Assembly: GCF_018128965.1 (NCBI RefSeq)
Contig: NZ_JAAEDH010000009.1
Span: 62,001-126,000 of the forward strand
Direction: 5' to 3'
DNA from: Plastoroseomonas arctica
GTDB taxonomy: Bacteria > Pseudomonadota > Alphaproteobacteria > Acetobacterales > Acetobacteraceae
Length of the DNA: 64,000 bases
Numbering within the stretch: position 1 is the first letter of the stretch; each line of letters starts with the position of its first letter. Shown here piece by piece: positions 43,277-52,177 of this stretch. The notes under the pieces are model-generated. The model saw only the letters and a list, made by a program, of their open reading frames with translations. It did no database searches and had not been told where the DNA came from. The position numbers were made by a program, and so were the translations under genes.

Positions 43277-44974
43277 TTGCCTGACCATCAGACACCGCTG
43301 ATCGCCACTATCGCCGTCGGGCTGATGCTCGCCTTCCTGTTCGGGCGCGTCGCTCACCGGGTGAAGCTGTCTCCCCTGGTCGGCTACCTGCTGGCCGGCG
43401 TCGCGATCGGCCCCTACACGCCCGGCTTCGTGGCCGATGCGAGCCTCGCGGGCGAATTGGCCGAGATCGGCGTCATCCTGCTGATGTTCGCCGTGGGGCT
43501 GCACTTCTCGCCGCGCGAGCTGCTCGCGGTGAAGGGCATCGCGATTCCCGGGGCGCTGGTGCAGATCGCGGCGGCGACCTTGCTGGGCATGGGGCTGGCC
43601 TGGCTGTTCGGCTGGGGGATCGGGGCAGGAATCGTGTTCGGCCTGGCCTTGTCCGTCGCGTCCACCGTGGTGCTGCTGCGTGCCCTGCAGGACAAGCGCA
43701 TCGCCGAGACCGCACGCGGGCATATCGCGATCGGCTGGCTGATCGTCGAGGATATCGCGATGGTCCTCGCCCTGGTGCTGCTGCCCGCCTTCGCCGGCGC
43801 CTCGGCGGGCGGGGCGGCCTTCGGCGACATCGCGCTGACGGTCGCCATCACGCTCGCCAAGGTCGCCGCCTTCATGGCGCTGATGATGCTGGCCGGGCGT
43901 CGGGTCATCCCCTGGATCATGCATGACGCCGCCCATACCGGCTCGCGCGAGCTGTTCCGGCTCGCGGTCTATGCGGTGGCATTGGGTGTGGCGTTCGGCG
44001 CGGCCAAGCTGTTCGGCGTGTCCTTCGCGCTCGGCGCCTTCTTCGCGGGGATGGTGATGGGGGAGTCGCGCCTCAGCCAGCGCGCGGCGGAGGAGGCGTT
44101 GCCGCTGCGAGACGCCTTCGCGGTGCTGTTCTTCGTCTCGGTGGGGATGTTGTTCGACCCCTCCATCATGATCCGCGCGCCGTTGGCGGTGGGGGCGACG
44201 GTCGCGATCATCGTGGTGGGCAAGTCGGCGGCGGCTTATGGCATCACGCGTGCGCTCGGGCATCCGCATGGGACGGCGCTGACCATTTCGGCCTCGCTCG
44301 CGCAGATCGGGGAGTTTTCCTTCATTCTGGCGGGGTTGGGCGTGGCGCTGGGGGTGCTGCCGACCGAGGCGCGCGACCTGATCCTGGCCGGTGCGATCCT
44401 GTCGATCCTGCTCAACCCATTCATCTTTGCCGCCGCCGAGCGGATGCGCAGCGCCTCGGCACCCATCGCCTTGCCGACGCCGGCCTCACCGGCCCCGCCG
44501 GCGACGCCCGAGCCCGACCCCGAGGCGGAAGCGCCTGGCGGCCCACCGCCGGCGACCCTGCTCGATGGCCACACGGTGCTCGTGGGTCACGGCCGCATTG
44601 GCGCGATCGTCGCCGCGGGGCTGCGCCGGCATGGCCGCGCGCCACTGGTGTTCGACGAATCTGAGGATGCACTGGCCGCCGCGCGCGCAGCCGGCCTGGT
44701 CACCATCGCCGGCAATGCGGCGAACCCGGATATCCTCGCCGCCGGACGCCTGGGGGCGGCGGTCGCGCTCTACGTCACCATCGCCGACCCGTTCGAGGCC
44801 GGGCAGGTGGTGGAACAGGCGCGCGCGGCGAATGCCGGGCTGCCGATCATCGCACTCGCCGCGCAGGATGCGGCCATCGCGCATCTGGACGGTCTGGGAG
44901 CCACCCGGGTGGTGATGGGCGAGGATGAGATCGCCGAGGCAATGCTTGCGGCGGGACAGCCGGCGGCGGCGTAG
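43277..44974 (+). CDS. YbaL/KefB-type cation:proton antiporter with RCK domain
   Basis: 565 aa. Residues 1 to about 390 hold 12-13 transmembrane segments of the CPA2 exchanger family (FGRVAHRVKLSPLVGYLLAG, VASTVVLLRAL, WLIVEDIAMVLALVLLP with the Asp). After a Pro/Ala-rich linker a TrkA-N domain follows (TVLVGHGRIGAIVAAGL, about residue 436). The start is a TTG at 43277 with GGAG 7 nt upstream; the next in-frame ATG would cut into the first helix. It exchanges K+ or Na+ for protons under nucleotide control. Confidence 0.92.
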   Translation: MPDHQTPLIATIAVGLMLAFLFGRVAHRVKLSPLVGYLLAGVAIGPYTPGFVADASLAGELAEIGVILLMFAVGLHFSPRELLAVKGIAIPGALVQIAAATLLGMGLAWLFGWGIGAGIVFGLALSVASTVVLLRALQDKRIAETARGHIAIGWLIVEDIAMVLALVLLPAFAGASAGGAAFGDIALTVAITLAKVAAFMALMMLAGRRVIPWIMHDAAHTGSRELFRLAVYAVALGVAFGAAKLFGVSFALGAFFAGMVMGESRLSQRAAEEALPLRDAFAVLFFVSVGMLFDPSIMIRAPLAVGATVAIIVVGKSAAAYGITRALGHPHGTALTISASLAQIGEFSFILAGLGVALGVLPTEARDLILAGAILSILLNPFIFAAAERMRSASAPIALPTPASPAPPATPEPDPEAEAPGGPPPATLLDGHTVLVGHGRIGAIVAAGLRRHGRAPLVFDESEDALAAARAAGLVTIAGNAANPDILAAGRLGAAVALYVTIADPFEAGQVVEQARAANAGLPIIALAAQDAAIAHLDGLGATRVVMGEDEIAEAMLAAGQPAAA

Positions 44975-45011
44975 CGCTGGTCTTTGGCCTGCCTCGACCG
45001 CTGATGATCCG

Positions 45012-45087
45012 CCGGGCGCGGGCCCGGTTCAAGGGCAAGCGGGCTTCGCCCGCGCCGGCGGCGCCCTTGAGCCGGCCCCGCGCCCGG
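45012..45087. repeat. Long inverted repeat between convergent genes
   Basis: A 25 bp arm, CCGGGCGCGGG... at 45012-45036, pairs with 45063-45087 at 23 of 25 positions. Inside sits a second hairpin GCGGGC-TTC-GCCCGC. It lies in the 228 bp convergent gap between the antiporter and the TRAP permease and may terminate both. The rest of the gap (45088-45202) shows nothing recognisable. Confidence 0.8.
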
Positions 45088-45202
45088 CAGAAGCGCTGTG
45101 ATCGAGAAATGCCGCGTTGTTCAGGCCTGTCCCAATCTTCGACACCGAGCCCTCGTTCTGGCCGGTGGGCGCAGCATCATGGGACGAAGGCGGCACACCC
45201 CG

Positions 45203-46507
45203 TCACCGCGCGAGGAGATACTCCGGCAATCCCGTCACCAGCGTGACCGGGAACAGGGTGATGAGCACCACCGTCACCACCAGCATCATGAAGAAGGGCA
45301 GCGACGCCATTGCAACCTCACCCTGTTCTCGTCCGGTCATGGTCTGCATCACGAACAGGTTGAACCCCACCGGCGGCGTGATCTCCGCGATCTCGACGAG
45401 CAGCACGATGAAGATGCCGAACCAAACCAGGTCGAACCCCGCCGCCTGGATCATCGGCACCACGATCGAGGTGGTGAGCACGATCATCGATACCCCGTCG
45501 AGCGCCGTACCGAGGACCACATAGACCAGCGTCAGGATCGCGATGATGCCGTAGGGCCCGAGGTTCAGCGCGCGCACGCCCTCGGCGAGTGCCGCCGGGA
45601 TGCCGGTCAGCGCCATCGCCTTGGTGAGGAAGGCGGCACCGGCGAGGATGAACATGATCATGCACGACAGCCGCGTCGCACCCTTGAGGCTCTCGTAGAA
45701 GCTTTCCCAGGTGAGCGTGCGGGTCACGGCGGCGAGCACCAGCGAACCGAGCACGCCGAATCCAGCCGCCTCCGTGGCGGTCGCGACATTCACGAACATC
45801 GACCCGATGGTCGCGATGATCAGCAGCGCGCAGGGGATCAGCTGGACCGAGACGCGGAGCTTCTCGGAGAAATTCAGCCGCGGTTCGGCCTTGGGCTGCT
45901 TCGACGGGTTGAGCAGCGCCCACACCACGATATAGGCGGAGAACAGCACCATCACGAGAAGGCCCGGCAGGCAGCCCGCGATGAACACCCGCACGATGGA
46001 GACCTGCGCGGCGACCGCATAGACCACCATGATGATCGAGGGCGGGATCAGGATGCCCAGCGTGCCGGCGGTGGCCAGTGACCCGATGGCGACGCCCTCG
46101 TCATAGCCGCGCCGGCGCAGCTCCGGCAGCGCGATCTTGGACACCGTGGCGCAGGTGGCGGCGGAGGAACCCGAGACGGACCCGAAAATGCCGCAGGCGA
46201 GAATGTTCACATGCAGCAGCCGGCCAGGCAGCCAGCGCACCCAGGGCGCGAGGCCATTGAACAATTCTTCCGACAGCTTGGTGCGGAACAGGATCTCGCC
46301 CATCCAGACGAACATGGGCAGAGCGGCGAGGGTCCAGGACCCGCTCGACTCCCACATCGCCGAAGCGAGGAACAATCCCGGCGAGGGATGCACCGCGGTC
46401 ATCGCGACGAACCCCACCGCGGCCAAGCTCATCGAGATCCACAGGCCCGCGCCGAGGAAGAAGCACAGCAGCACCAGCAGAAGCATCGCAAACGTCAGCA
46501 GGTCCAC
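45203..46507 (-). CDS. TRAP transporter large permease (DctM)
   Basis: 434 aa, about 12 helices. SGSSAATCATVSKIALPELRRRGYD and LIPPSIIMVVYAV are the DctM signature; the C-terminal EITPPVGFNLFVMQTMTG is conserved. GTG 46507 has GGAGG about 10 nt upstream and lies 4 nt after the small-permease stop, so it is preferred. It is the ion-coupled channel of the tripartite importer. Confidence 0.95.
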   Translation of the reverse strand: MDLLTFAMLLLVLLCFFLGAGLWISMSLAAVGFVAMTAVHPSPGLFLASAMWESSGSWTLAALPMFVWMGEILFRTKLSEELFNGLAPWVRWLPGRLLHVNILACGIFGSVSGSSAATCATVSKIALPELRRRGYDEGVAIGSLATAGTLGILIPPSIIMVVYAVAAQVSIVRVFIAGCLPGLLVMVLFSAYIVVWALLNPSKQPKAEPRLNFSEKLRVSVQLIPCALLIIATIGSMFVNVATATEAAGFGVLGSLVLAAVTRTLTWESFYESLKGATRLSCMIMFILAGAAFLTKAMALTGIPAALAEGVRALNLGPYGIIAILTLVYVVLGTALDGVSMIVLTTSIVVPMIQAAGFDLVWFGIFIVLLVEIAEITPPVGFNLFVMQTMTGREQGEVAMASLPFFMMLVVTVVLITLFPVTLVTGLPEYLLAR

Positions 46508-46511
46508 GCCG

Positions 46512-47045
46512 TCAAACCTCCGCCGAGAAATCGCCGCGCGCCGCGCGCTCGGCGGCCGCACGCACGTATTCCGGCTCGTGGCCCATCAAGACCGAGATGA
46601 ATTCGTCGATCACGGCGATCAGCAGAAGCCCCCCGCCAACCGGCATGACCAGCTTGGGGATCCACAGCGGGAAGGGCACCGTGCCCTGCGCCACCTCCTC
46701 GATCTCGTGGCTGAACAGCACGTCCTGAGCGGTCCACCAGGTGATGTAGCCCATCACGGCGATGCCGAGGGCGAGGGCGAACAGCTCCGCCCAGCGCCGC
46801 GCCCCGGTGGGCAGCTTCTCGAGGAACATGCCCACCCGGATCAGCTCGCCGCGCTTGAAGGTCGCGGCGAGGCCCAGGAACGTCGTGCCGACGCAGAGAT
46901 AGGCGGAGAGATCATCCGAGCCCGAGAACTGCACCTCGAACTGGCGCAGCGCGATCTGGATCATCATCACCGCGAAGATGCCGAACAGCGAGGCCGCCGC
47001 GAGGCCCGCGCTCAGGGCGTAGAGCGCATCGAGCGCGCGGCGCAT
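46512..47045 (-). CDS. TRAP transporter small permease (DctQ)
   Basis: 177 aa with four transmembrane helices; ALRQFEVQFSGSDDLSAYLCVGTTFLGLAATFKRGELIRVGMF is the DctQ core. It bridges the binding protein and the large permease. It starts 1 nt after the binding-protein gene stop region and ends 4 nt before the large permease start, so the three genes form a tight operon. Confidence 0.95.
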   Translation of the reverse strand: MRRALDALYALSAGLAAASLFGIFAVMMIQIALRQFEVQFSGSDDLSAYLCVGTTFLGLAATFKRGELIRVGMFLEKLPTGARRWAELFALALGIAVMGYITWWTAQDVLFSHEIEEVAQGTVPFPLWIPKLVMPVGGGLLLIAVIDEFISVLMGHEPEYVRAAAERAARGDFSAEV

Positions 47046-47046
47046 C

Positions 47047-48027
47047 TTACGCGCGATACGCGTCGATCAGCCGGCGTCCGTCATCGCCGGCGCGGGCGAT
47101 CCACTCGTCGGTCATCGTCGCGCTGATGCGCAGCAGACCCGCGAGCATCTCCGGCGAGGGCTCGACGATGGTCATGCCGCGTTCGGCCAGCGTGCGCTCG
47201 GTGCCGTCCTGGGCTTCCTTCTGCATCTCGTAGCCGCGGGTCTCGGCCCGCGCGGCGGCCGCCATCATCAGGGCGCGCAGATCCTCGGGCAGCGCCATGA
47301 AGTCGCGGCGGCTGACGAAAACCGCGTTCTTGGTCATCGTGAAGCCCAGTGGCGAGAACACCCGCGCATAGTCCCAGGCCGAGGTGTCCACGCCCGTGGC
47401 GGCGGAGGTGATCTGCGCCTGCACGATCCCGGTCGCGAAGGCCTGCGCCAGCTCGGCCGACTGCACCAGCGTCGGGTTGGCGCCGATCAGCGTGGCGAAG
47501 CGGTTGGTCGTCGGGCTGAAGGTGCGGAAGCGCGAGCCGCGCAGCTGCTCGAGCGTGGCCACCGGCGTCTGAGTGTACAGGCCCGAGCGCGGCCAGGGCA
47601 CCATATAGAGCAGCTGCATGCCCTGCCGCTGCAGCCGCGCCTCGATATAGGGCTTCTGCAGGTCGGACAGCTTCTTCGCCTGCGCCTGGGTGACGACCAG
47701 CTGCGGGATCGCGTCGGCGTCGAAGAAAGGGTCCTCGTTGGCGTAGGCGGTCAACAGGATCTCGCCCAGCTGCACCTGGCCGGTCTGCACGCCGCGCTTG
47801 ATCTGCGGCATCGGCAGCAGCGCGGCGTTGGAGTGCAGCTGCACCGCGAAACGCCCGCCGCTGCCGGCCTGCACCTCGTCGAGAAAGGCGCGGATGTTGC
47901 GCGTGTGGAAATTGCCGTCCGGGTAGGGCGTGGCCATCTGCCAGCGCGCCTGGGCGGCCGCACCGCGGGGCGCGAGAAACGGGGCCGCCAGCGCGGCGGC
48001 GAGCAGGGAACGCCTCGGGGTGGTCAT
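47047..48027 (-). CDS. TRAP transporter substrate-binding protein (DctP)
   Basis: 326 aa. Signal peptide MTTPRRSLLAAALAAPFLAPRGAAAQ; the mature part has GSGGRFAVQLHSNAALLPMPQIKRGVQTGQVQLGE, the SRFRTFSPTTNRFATLIGANP region with the Arg that usually clamps a carboxylate, and AQAFATGIVQAQITSA. It captures an organic acid in the periplasm; the ligand is not predictable. ATG 48027 is chosen over the preceding TTG. Confidence 0.93.
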   Translation of the reverse strand: MTTPRRSLLAAALAAPFLAPRGAAAQARWQMATPYPDGNFHTRNIRAFLDEVQAGSGGRFAVQLHSNAALLPMPQIKRGVQTGQVQLGEILLTAYANEDPFFDADAIPQLVVTQAQAKKLSDLQKPYIEARLQRQGMQLLYMVPWPRSGLYTQTPVATLEQLRGSRFRTFSPTTNRFATLIGANPTLVQSAELAQAFATGIVQAQITSAATGVDTSAWDYARVFSPLGFTMTKNAVFVSRRDFMALPEDLRALMMAAAARAETRGYEMQKEAQDGTERTLAERGMTIVEPSPEMLAGLLRISATMTDEWIARAGDDGRRLIDAYRA

Positions 48028-48193
48028 CAACCTGTCTCCTCAATCGGCGCCAGGGACGCCGTGCAGCTCAGGGCCCGAGTAACGCGCGCGGGAGCGGGGG
48101 GCGCAAGTGCCTAATCCCTGGGCGCGGGCGCCGGAAAGTTGAAATTGCTTGCGCGGCGGGCGTTGTCTGCCCTGGCCGTGGTCACCCGGTGGT

Positions 48194-49537
48194 TCAGCCG
48201 CCGCGCGGGGTGAGCAGCAGGCGCATGCCGGCCGCGGGGCGCAGCGTCAGCCGGGCGCGCGGCCGGGGCACGAAGCCAGGCGCCGGCGCGATGGAGAAGC
48301 GGCGCAACAGCACGGCCAGGAAGGTCAGCATCTCGGCCATGCCGAAGGCGGCGCCCGCGCAGACCCGCGGCCCCAGGCCGAAGGGCAGCCAGGTGAATTT
48401 CGGCTGCAGCCTGGCCGCCTCGGGCGAGAACCGCTCCGGCCGGAAGCTGTGCGGCGCCTCCCACCAGGCGCTGTGGCGATGGATCAGCCAGGGCACGGCG
48501 AGGACGAAGCTGCCCTTGGGCACCTCCCACCGCCGGATGCGCCCGGGCGCCAGCGCCTCGCGCGACAGCACCGGCACCGGCGGGTAAAGGCGCATCGCCT
48601 CGTAAAGGACCATACGCGCGTAGGGCAGCGCGGCTAGGGCCGCGACGTCCGGGGCACGCGGCGGCAACCGGTCGATCTCCGCCAGCACCTGCGCCCGCGC
48701 TTCCGCATGCGTCGCGAGCAGCCACAACGTCCAGGTCAGGGCATTGGCGGCAGTCTCGCTGCCGGCGAGCAGCATCATGGCGGTCTCGTTGACCAGCGCC
48801 TCGGCGCTGTCGCCGGCGGCGGTGCGCAGCGCCTCCATCACCGGCGTCGGCGTCCCGACATTCTCCAGCGCCTGGCCGACCATGGCGCGTAGCGCCGCGG
48901 CGTGGGTGCGCGCCCGGAGCCCCTGGCCGCGCCCGAACAGCGCCGGCAGCCCGAGCAGCCCGATCACGTCCAGATGCTCGGCGGCCTGCTGGTAGAGGGT
49001 GAAGCGCGCCGCCAGCGCGTTCGCCGCCGCGGGCGGTGAAGCGCCGCCGAACAGGGCCAGCATCATCACCCGCGCGGTCGCCGCGGCGAGCGGGGCGCCG
49101 ATCTCGACCTCCGCCGGTCCCGAAGCCAGCACCTCGACGAGCTCCTCGGCGGCGGTGGCGAAATGCGCCTCGAAGGCCGCGAGCCCCGCGATGTGCAGGG
49201 CGGGCGCGATGGCCGCGCGGCGCTGCTCCCAGACCGCGCCGTGGTTGATGAACAGGCTGTCGCCGATCACCGGCTCCAGCGCGCGCACCATCGACGTGCT
49301 CTTGGCCTGGTAGGTCTCGTGCCTGAGCACAAAGATGTCGCGCACCACGTCCGGGTGGTTCGCGACCAGCAGCAGCCGTCGCGGCAGGCGCAGGGTGAAG
49401 ACCTCGCGCCGATAGGCTTCCTCGGGGAAGGCGGAGAGGATGTCGCCGCGGGCGCGCAGCAGCCCGAGCAGCCCTGCGGCGGCGCGCCTGGGTATGCGGG
49501 GCATGGGGGGAAGTTCATCGGGCTTCGCGTCAGCCAT
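48194..49537 (-). CDS. Cytochrome P450
   Basis: 447 aa, soluble, without a membrane anchor. The haem-binding motif FGLGPRVCAG has its Cys near residue 392, the K-helix ExxR is EAMR, and the I-helix oxygen-activation motif is AGSETAANALTW. The N-terminal region (RREVFTLRLPRRLLLVANHPDVV) resembles CYP4/CYP102-like fatty-acid or terpene oxidisers. No ferredoxin or reductase is adjacent; the Rieske protein at 29923 is 18 kb away. It diverges from the OmpA-like gene. Confidence 0.95.
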   Translation of the reverse strand: MADAKPDELPPMPRIPRRAAAGLLGLLRARGDILSAFPEEAYRREVFTLRLPRRLLLVANHPDVVRDIFVLRHETYQAKSTSMVRALEPVIGDSLFINHGAVWEQRRAAIAPALHIAGLAAFEAHFATAAEELVEVLASGPAEVEIGAPLAAATARVMMLALFGGASPPAAANALAARFTLYQQAAEHLDVIGLLGLPALFGRGQGLRARTHAAALRAMVGQALENVGTPTPVMEALRTAAGDSAEALVNETAMMLLAGSETAANALTWTLWLLATHAEARAQVLAEIDRLPPRAPDVAALAALPYARMVLYEAMRLYPPVPVLSREALAPGRIRRWEVPKGSFVLAVPWLIHRHSAWWEAPHSFRPERFSPEAARLQPKFTWLPFGLGPRVCAGAAFGMAEMLTFLAVLLRRFSIAPAPGFVPRPRARLTLRPAAGMRLLLTPRGG

Positions 49538-49669
49538 GGCCTTTCCTACCGGCGAAGCGGCCCCCGGCCAAACCCGTGCGCGCGCCAACGTCAGCGGCCT
49601 GTCACCGTTTCGACCGTTGCGGCTAAGGAAGGGTTTATGCGATGGTGAGGGGGAGCGGAGGATTCCCAC

Positions 49670-50263
49670 ATGACCAAATTTCCTGCCCTGATGGTGGCCA
49701 TGCTGAGCGTGCCGGCGCTGCTGTCGCCTGCCATCGCCCAGCCCGCCGCCTCGCCCGACCCGCTGGTGGGTCGCATCATCGACCAGCTCACCCCGGGCAG
49801 CACGCGCGGCATCCGGGTGCCCCAGCAGGAGGTCACCCAGCCGGGCCAGCCGCTGCCGCGTGCGCGGCAACCCGACGCGCCCATCCGCGCCGACACCACC
49901 GCGCCGGCCGGCACGCCCGCCCTGTCCGTGCTGGTGAACTTCGCCTCCGGCTCGGCCACGCTGACCTCGGCGGCCGAGCGCGCGCTCGCCCCGGTGGGCC
50001 AGGCGCTCGCCTCCGCCGCACTGTCGAATTTCCGGTTCCGCATCGAGGGCCACACCGACACCACCGGCGACGCGGCCGGCAACCAGCAGCTCTCAGAGAG
50101 GCGCGCCGCCGCGGTTCGCGACTTCCTGGTCCAGCGCTACGGCGTCAACCCGAGCCGCCTGGAGGTTGTGGGCTTGGGTGAGACGAATCTCCTGGTCCGC
50201 ACTGGGTCGCAGGTGTCGGAAGTGCGCAATCGGCGCGTTCAGGTTCTCAACATCGGCAGCTAA
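49670..50263 (+). CDS. OmpA family outer-membrane/periplasmic protein
   Basis: 197 aa. Signal peptide ending SPAIAQ; a Pro/Gln-rich linker to about residue 80; then an OmpA C-terminal peptidoglycan-binding domain: VLVNFASGSATLTSAAERALAPVGQAL, FRIEGHTDTTGDAAGNQQLSERRAAAVRDFL and NRRVQVLNI. The HTD and LSxRRAxxV blocks bind diaminopimelate. It has no beta-barrel, so it is a periplasmic tether. A stem-loop follows at 50269. Confidence 0.93.
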   Translation: MTKFPALMVAMLSVPALLSPAIAQPAASPDPLVGRIIDQLTPGSTRGIRVPQQEVTQPGQPLPRARQPDAPIRADTTAPAGTPALSVLVNFASGSATLTSAAERALAPVGQALASAALSNFRFRIEGHTDTTGDAAGNQQLSERRAAAVRDFLVQRYGVNPSRLEVVGLGETNLLVRTGSQVSEVRNRRVQVLNIGS

Positions 50264-50268
50264 GGCGC

Positions 50269-50290
50269 GGACGGCGCTTCGCCGTCCCTT
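50269..50290 (+). terminator. Stem-loop after the ompA-like gene
   Basis: A perfect 8 bp stem GGACGGCG (50269-50276) with CGCCGTCC (50280-50287), loop CTT, is followed by only CTT, so termination may be partial. Confidence 0.6.
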
Positions 50291-50368
50291 GCTGAAGGTT
50301 CTCGCCAAGTCGAGCGTCGGCTGCCCCATGGGTTAGCCAATGTCTCGCGGCGCGGGACCTTCGTGGGA

Positions 50369-50396
50369 TTTTCACTTTTTACCGATGCTGTTAAAT
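50369..50396 (+). promoter_or_regulatory. Candidate promoter for tpsB-tpsA
   Basis: TTTTCA (50369-50374) and TTAAAT (50391-50396), spacer 16 nt, lie in the only strongly AT-rich stretch of this region, about 40 nt upstream of the tpsB ATG. Neighbouring DNA is GC-rich, which makes the patch stand out. Confidence 0.4.
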
Positions 50397-50434
50397 GTTA
50401 CTTAAAGGGTGCGTTCAGGGGAACTTTCGCGTTC

Positions 50435-52174
50435 ATGGCTGGTTTGCGAAGCTGCCGACTCTGTGCTGGCGCCACCTTCGCGCTCCTCGCATGGACCGCT
50501 GAAGCCCAGATTGCCCCGCCGGTCCCCCCGACCCGCAGCATCGAGGAACTGACCCCGCGCGAAACGCCGCGCCTGGGGCCGCGTATCGAACCTGCCCCGC
50601 CCGAAGCGCAACGCGGTCCTGGCGAGGGTCGCCGGGTGACGATCGCCCGGGTCGCCATCCTGGGGAACACCGTCCTCAGCGCGGACGCGCTGCGCCCGCT
50701 GGTCACGCCGCTCGAGGGACAGAACGTCACGCTCGCTCGTGTGGAACAGGCGCGCCTCGCCATCGTCACCGCGTATCGCAACGCCGGCTATGCCTTCGTT
50801 ACAGTGGCGGCCGCACTCGCCCCCTCGGGTCCCGACCAGTCCGACCTGCAGCTCTCGGTCACCGAGGGCTATGTCGCCGAGGTCCGGCTGGAGGGCGATA
50901 TCGGCCCGGCCGGCACCCAGGTGCTACGTTTCCTCAACGGGGCAACCGAACAGCGCCCGGTGCGGGTGGAAACGCTTGAGCGCGCCCTGCTGCTCGCCTC
51001 CGACGTGCCCGGCGTCACGGTGCGCGGGCTGCTGCAGCCAGTCCAGGGCGAGCCCGGCGCGCTGCGCCTAGTGGCCCAGGTTAGCCGCCGCCCCATCACC
51101 GGCTACGCCACCGTCGACAATCGCGCCTACCGGCTGACCGGCCCGTTCCAGGCGCTCGCAGTACTGAACGCCAACTCCTTCACCGAATTCGGCGAGCGGA
51201 CCGAGGTCTCGACCTTCCTGGCCGAGCGCGAGTCGCAGTATTTCGGCCAGGCGGCGTTCGAGACCTTCCTCGGCGGGTCAGGGCTGCGCATGCGGCTCTA
51301 TGCCGGCACCGGCGTCACCCGGCCGGTTGGCGAGCTGGAAAGCGTCGGCTTCACCGCCACCACCCAGGTCGGCGGCTTCAGCCTGTCCTACCCGATCATC
51401 CGCTCGCGCCCGCTGAACCTCACCGCCGTGGGTCAGTTCGACATCTACAACGCGGTGATCGAGAACGAGATCAACGGCAATTCCACCCGCGTGGCGCGCG
51501 ACGAGATCCGCGCCTATCGCGGCGGCGTGGATCTGCAGTTCAGCGACACGGCGTTCGGCCTGCTGCCGCTCTCGATCAACCTCGGGACGGTGCGCGTCAG
51601 CCAGGGGACCAACCGGTTCGGCGCCAGCCGCAACGACGCGCTCGACGTTTCCCGCCAATCGAGTGTGTTCAACTTTTTGAAAGTGGCCGGCGAGTTTCAG
51701 CGCACGCAGCCGCTTTTCGCGCCCTTCAACGACACCATGATCAACATCCAGGGGCTTGTGTCCGGGCAGTTTACGAATGATATCCTGCCGTCCGCGGAAC
51801 GCTTTTTCCTCGGCGGAAATCGGCTGCTGCGTGGCTACTACGTGGGCCAGGCAGCGGGGGACCGCGGCTACGGCTATGCGCTCGAACTGCAGTTGGATAC
51901 GGCCTGGGACGTGCCGCTGACCCCCTTCCCCGGGAGCGGCCGCGCGACCAGCCAGTTCTACGTCTTCCAGGACTACGGACGCGTCACCCAGAACCTCGCC
52001 TCCGACCGCGACGTCAAGGCGGTGAGCTATGGTGGCGGCGTCCGCACGGTGATCAGTGAGACTGTTGGCATCGATCTCGAATTCACCCGGCGCCTCACGC
52101 GGCGGATCGACGGCGAGAACTCCGAACCGCTTCGCAGCGACTACGTCTATATCCGCACTTCCGTGAGGTTCTGA
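50435..52174 (+). CDS. TpsB outer-membrane transporter (ShlB/FhaC/HecB family)
   Basis: 579 aa. Signal peptide to about residue 28 (ALLAWTAEAQ); a POTRA-2 type domain (RVTIARVAILGNTVLSADALRPLV) and second POTRA region; then a 16-strand-type beta-barrel beginning near RPITGYATVDNRAYRLTGPFQ. The motif RLLRGYYVG with RFFLGGN corresponds to the VRGY tetrad of the plug loop L6, and the chain ends in Phe as is normal for Omp85 proteins. It exports the tpsA product encoded 3 nt downstream. ATG 50435 was chosen; a GTG at 50363 would extend the N-terminus. Confidence 0.93.
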   Translation: MAGLRSCRLCAGATFALLAWTAEAQIAPPVPPTRSIEELTPRETPRLGPRIEPAPPEAQRGPGEGRRVTIARVAILGNTVLSADALRPLVTPLEGQNVTLARVEQARLAIVTAYRNAGYAFVTVAAALAPSGPDQSDLQLSVTEGYVAEVRLEGDIGPAGTQVLRFLNGATEQRPVRVETLERALLLASDVPGVTVRGLLQPVQGEPGALRLVAQVSRRPITGYATVDNRAYRLTGPFQALAVLNANSFTEFGERTEVSTFLAERESQYFGQAAFETFLGGSGLRMRLYAGTGVTRPVGELESVGFTATTQVGGFSLSYPIIRSRPLNLTAVGQFDIYNAVIENEINGNSTRVARDEIRAYRGGVDLQFSDTAFGLLPLSINLGTVRVSQGTNRFGASRNDALDVSRQSSVFNFLKVAGEFQRTQPLFAPFNDTMINIQGLVSGQFTNDILPSAERFFLGGNRLLRGYYVGQAAGDRGYGYALELQLDTAWDVPLTPFPGSGRATSQFYVFQDYGRVTQNLASDRDVKAVSYGGGVRTVISETVGIDLEFTRRLTRRIDGENSEPLRSDYVYIRTSVRF

Positions 52175-52177
52175 TCC

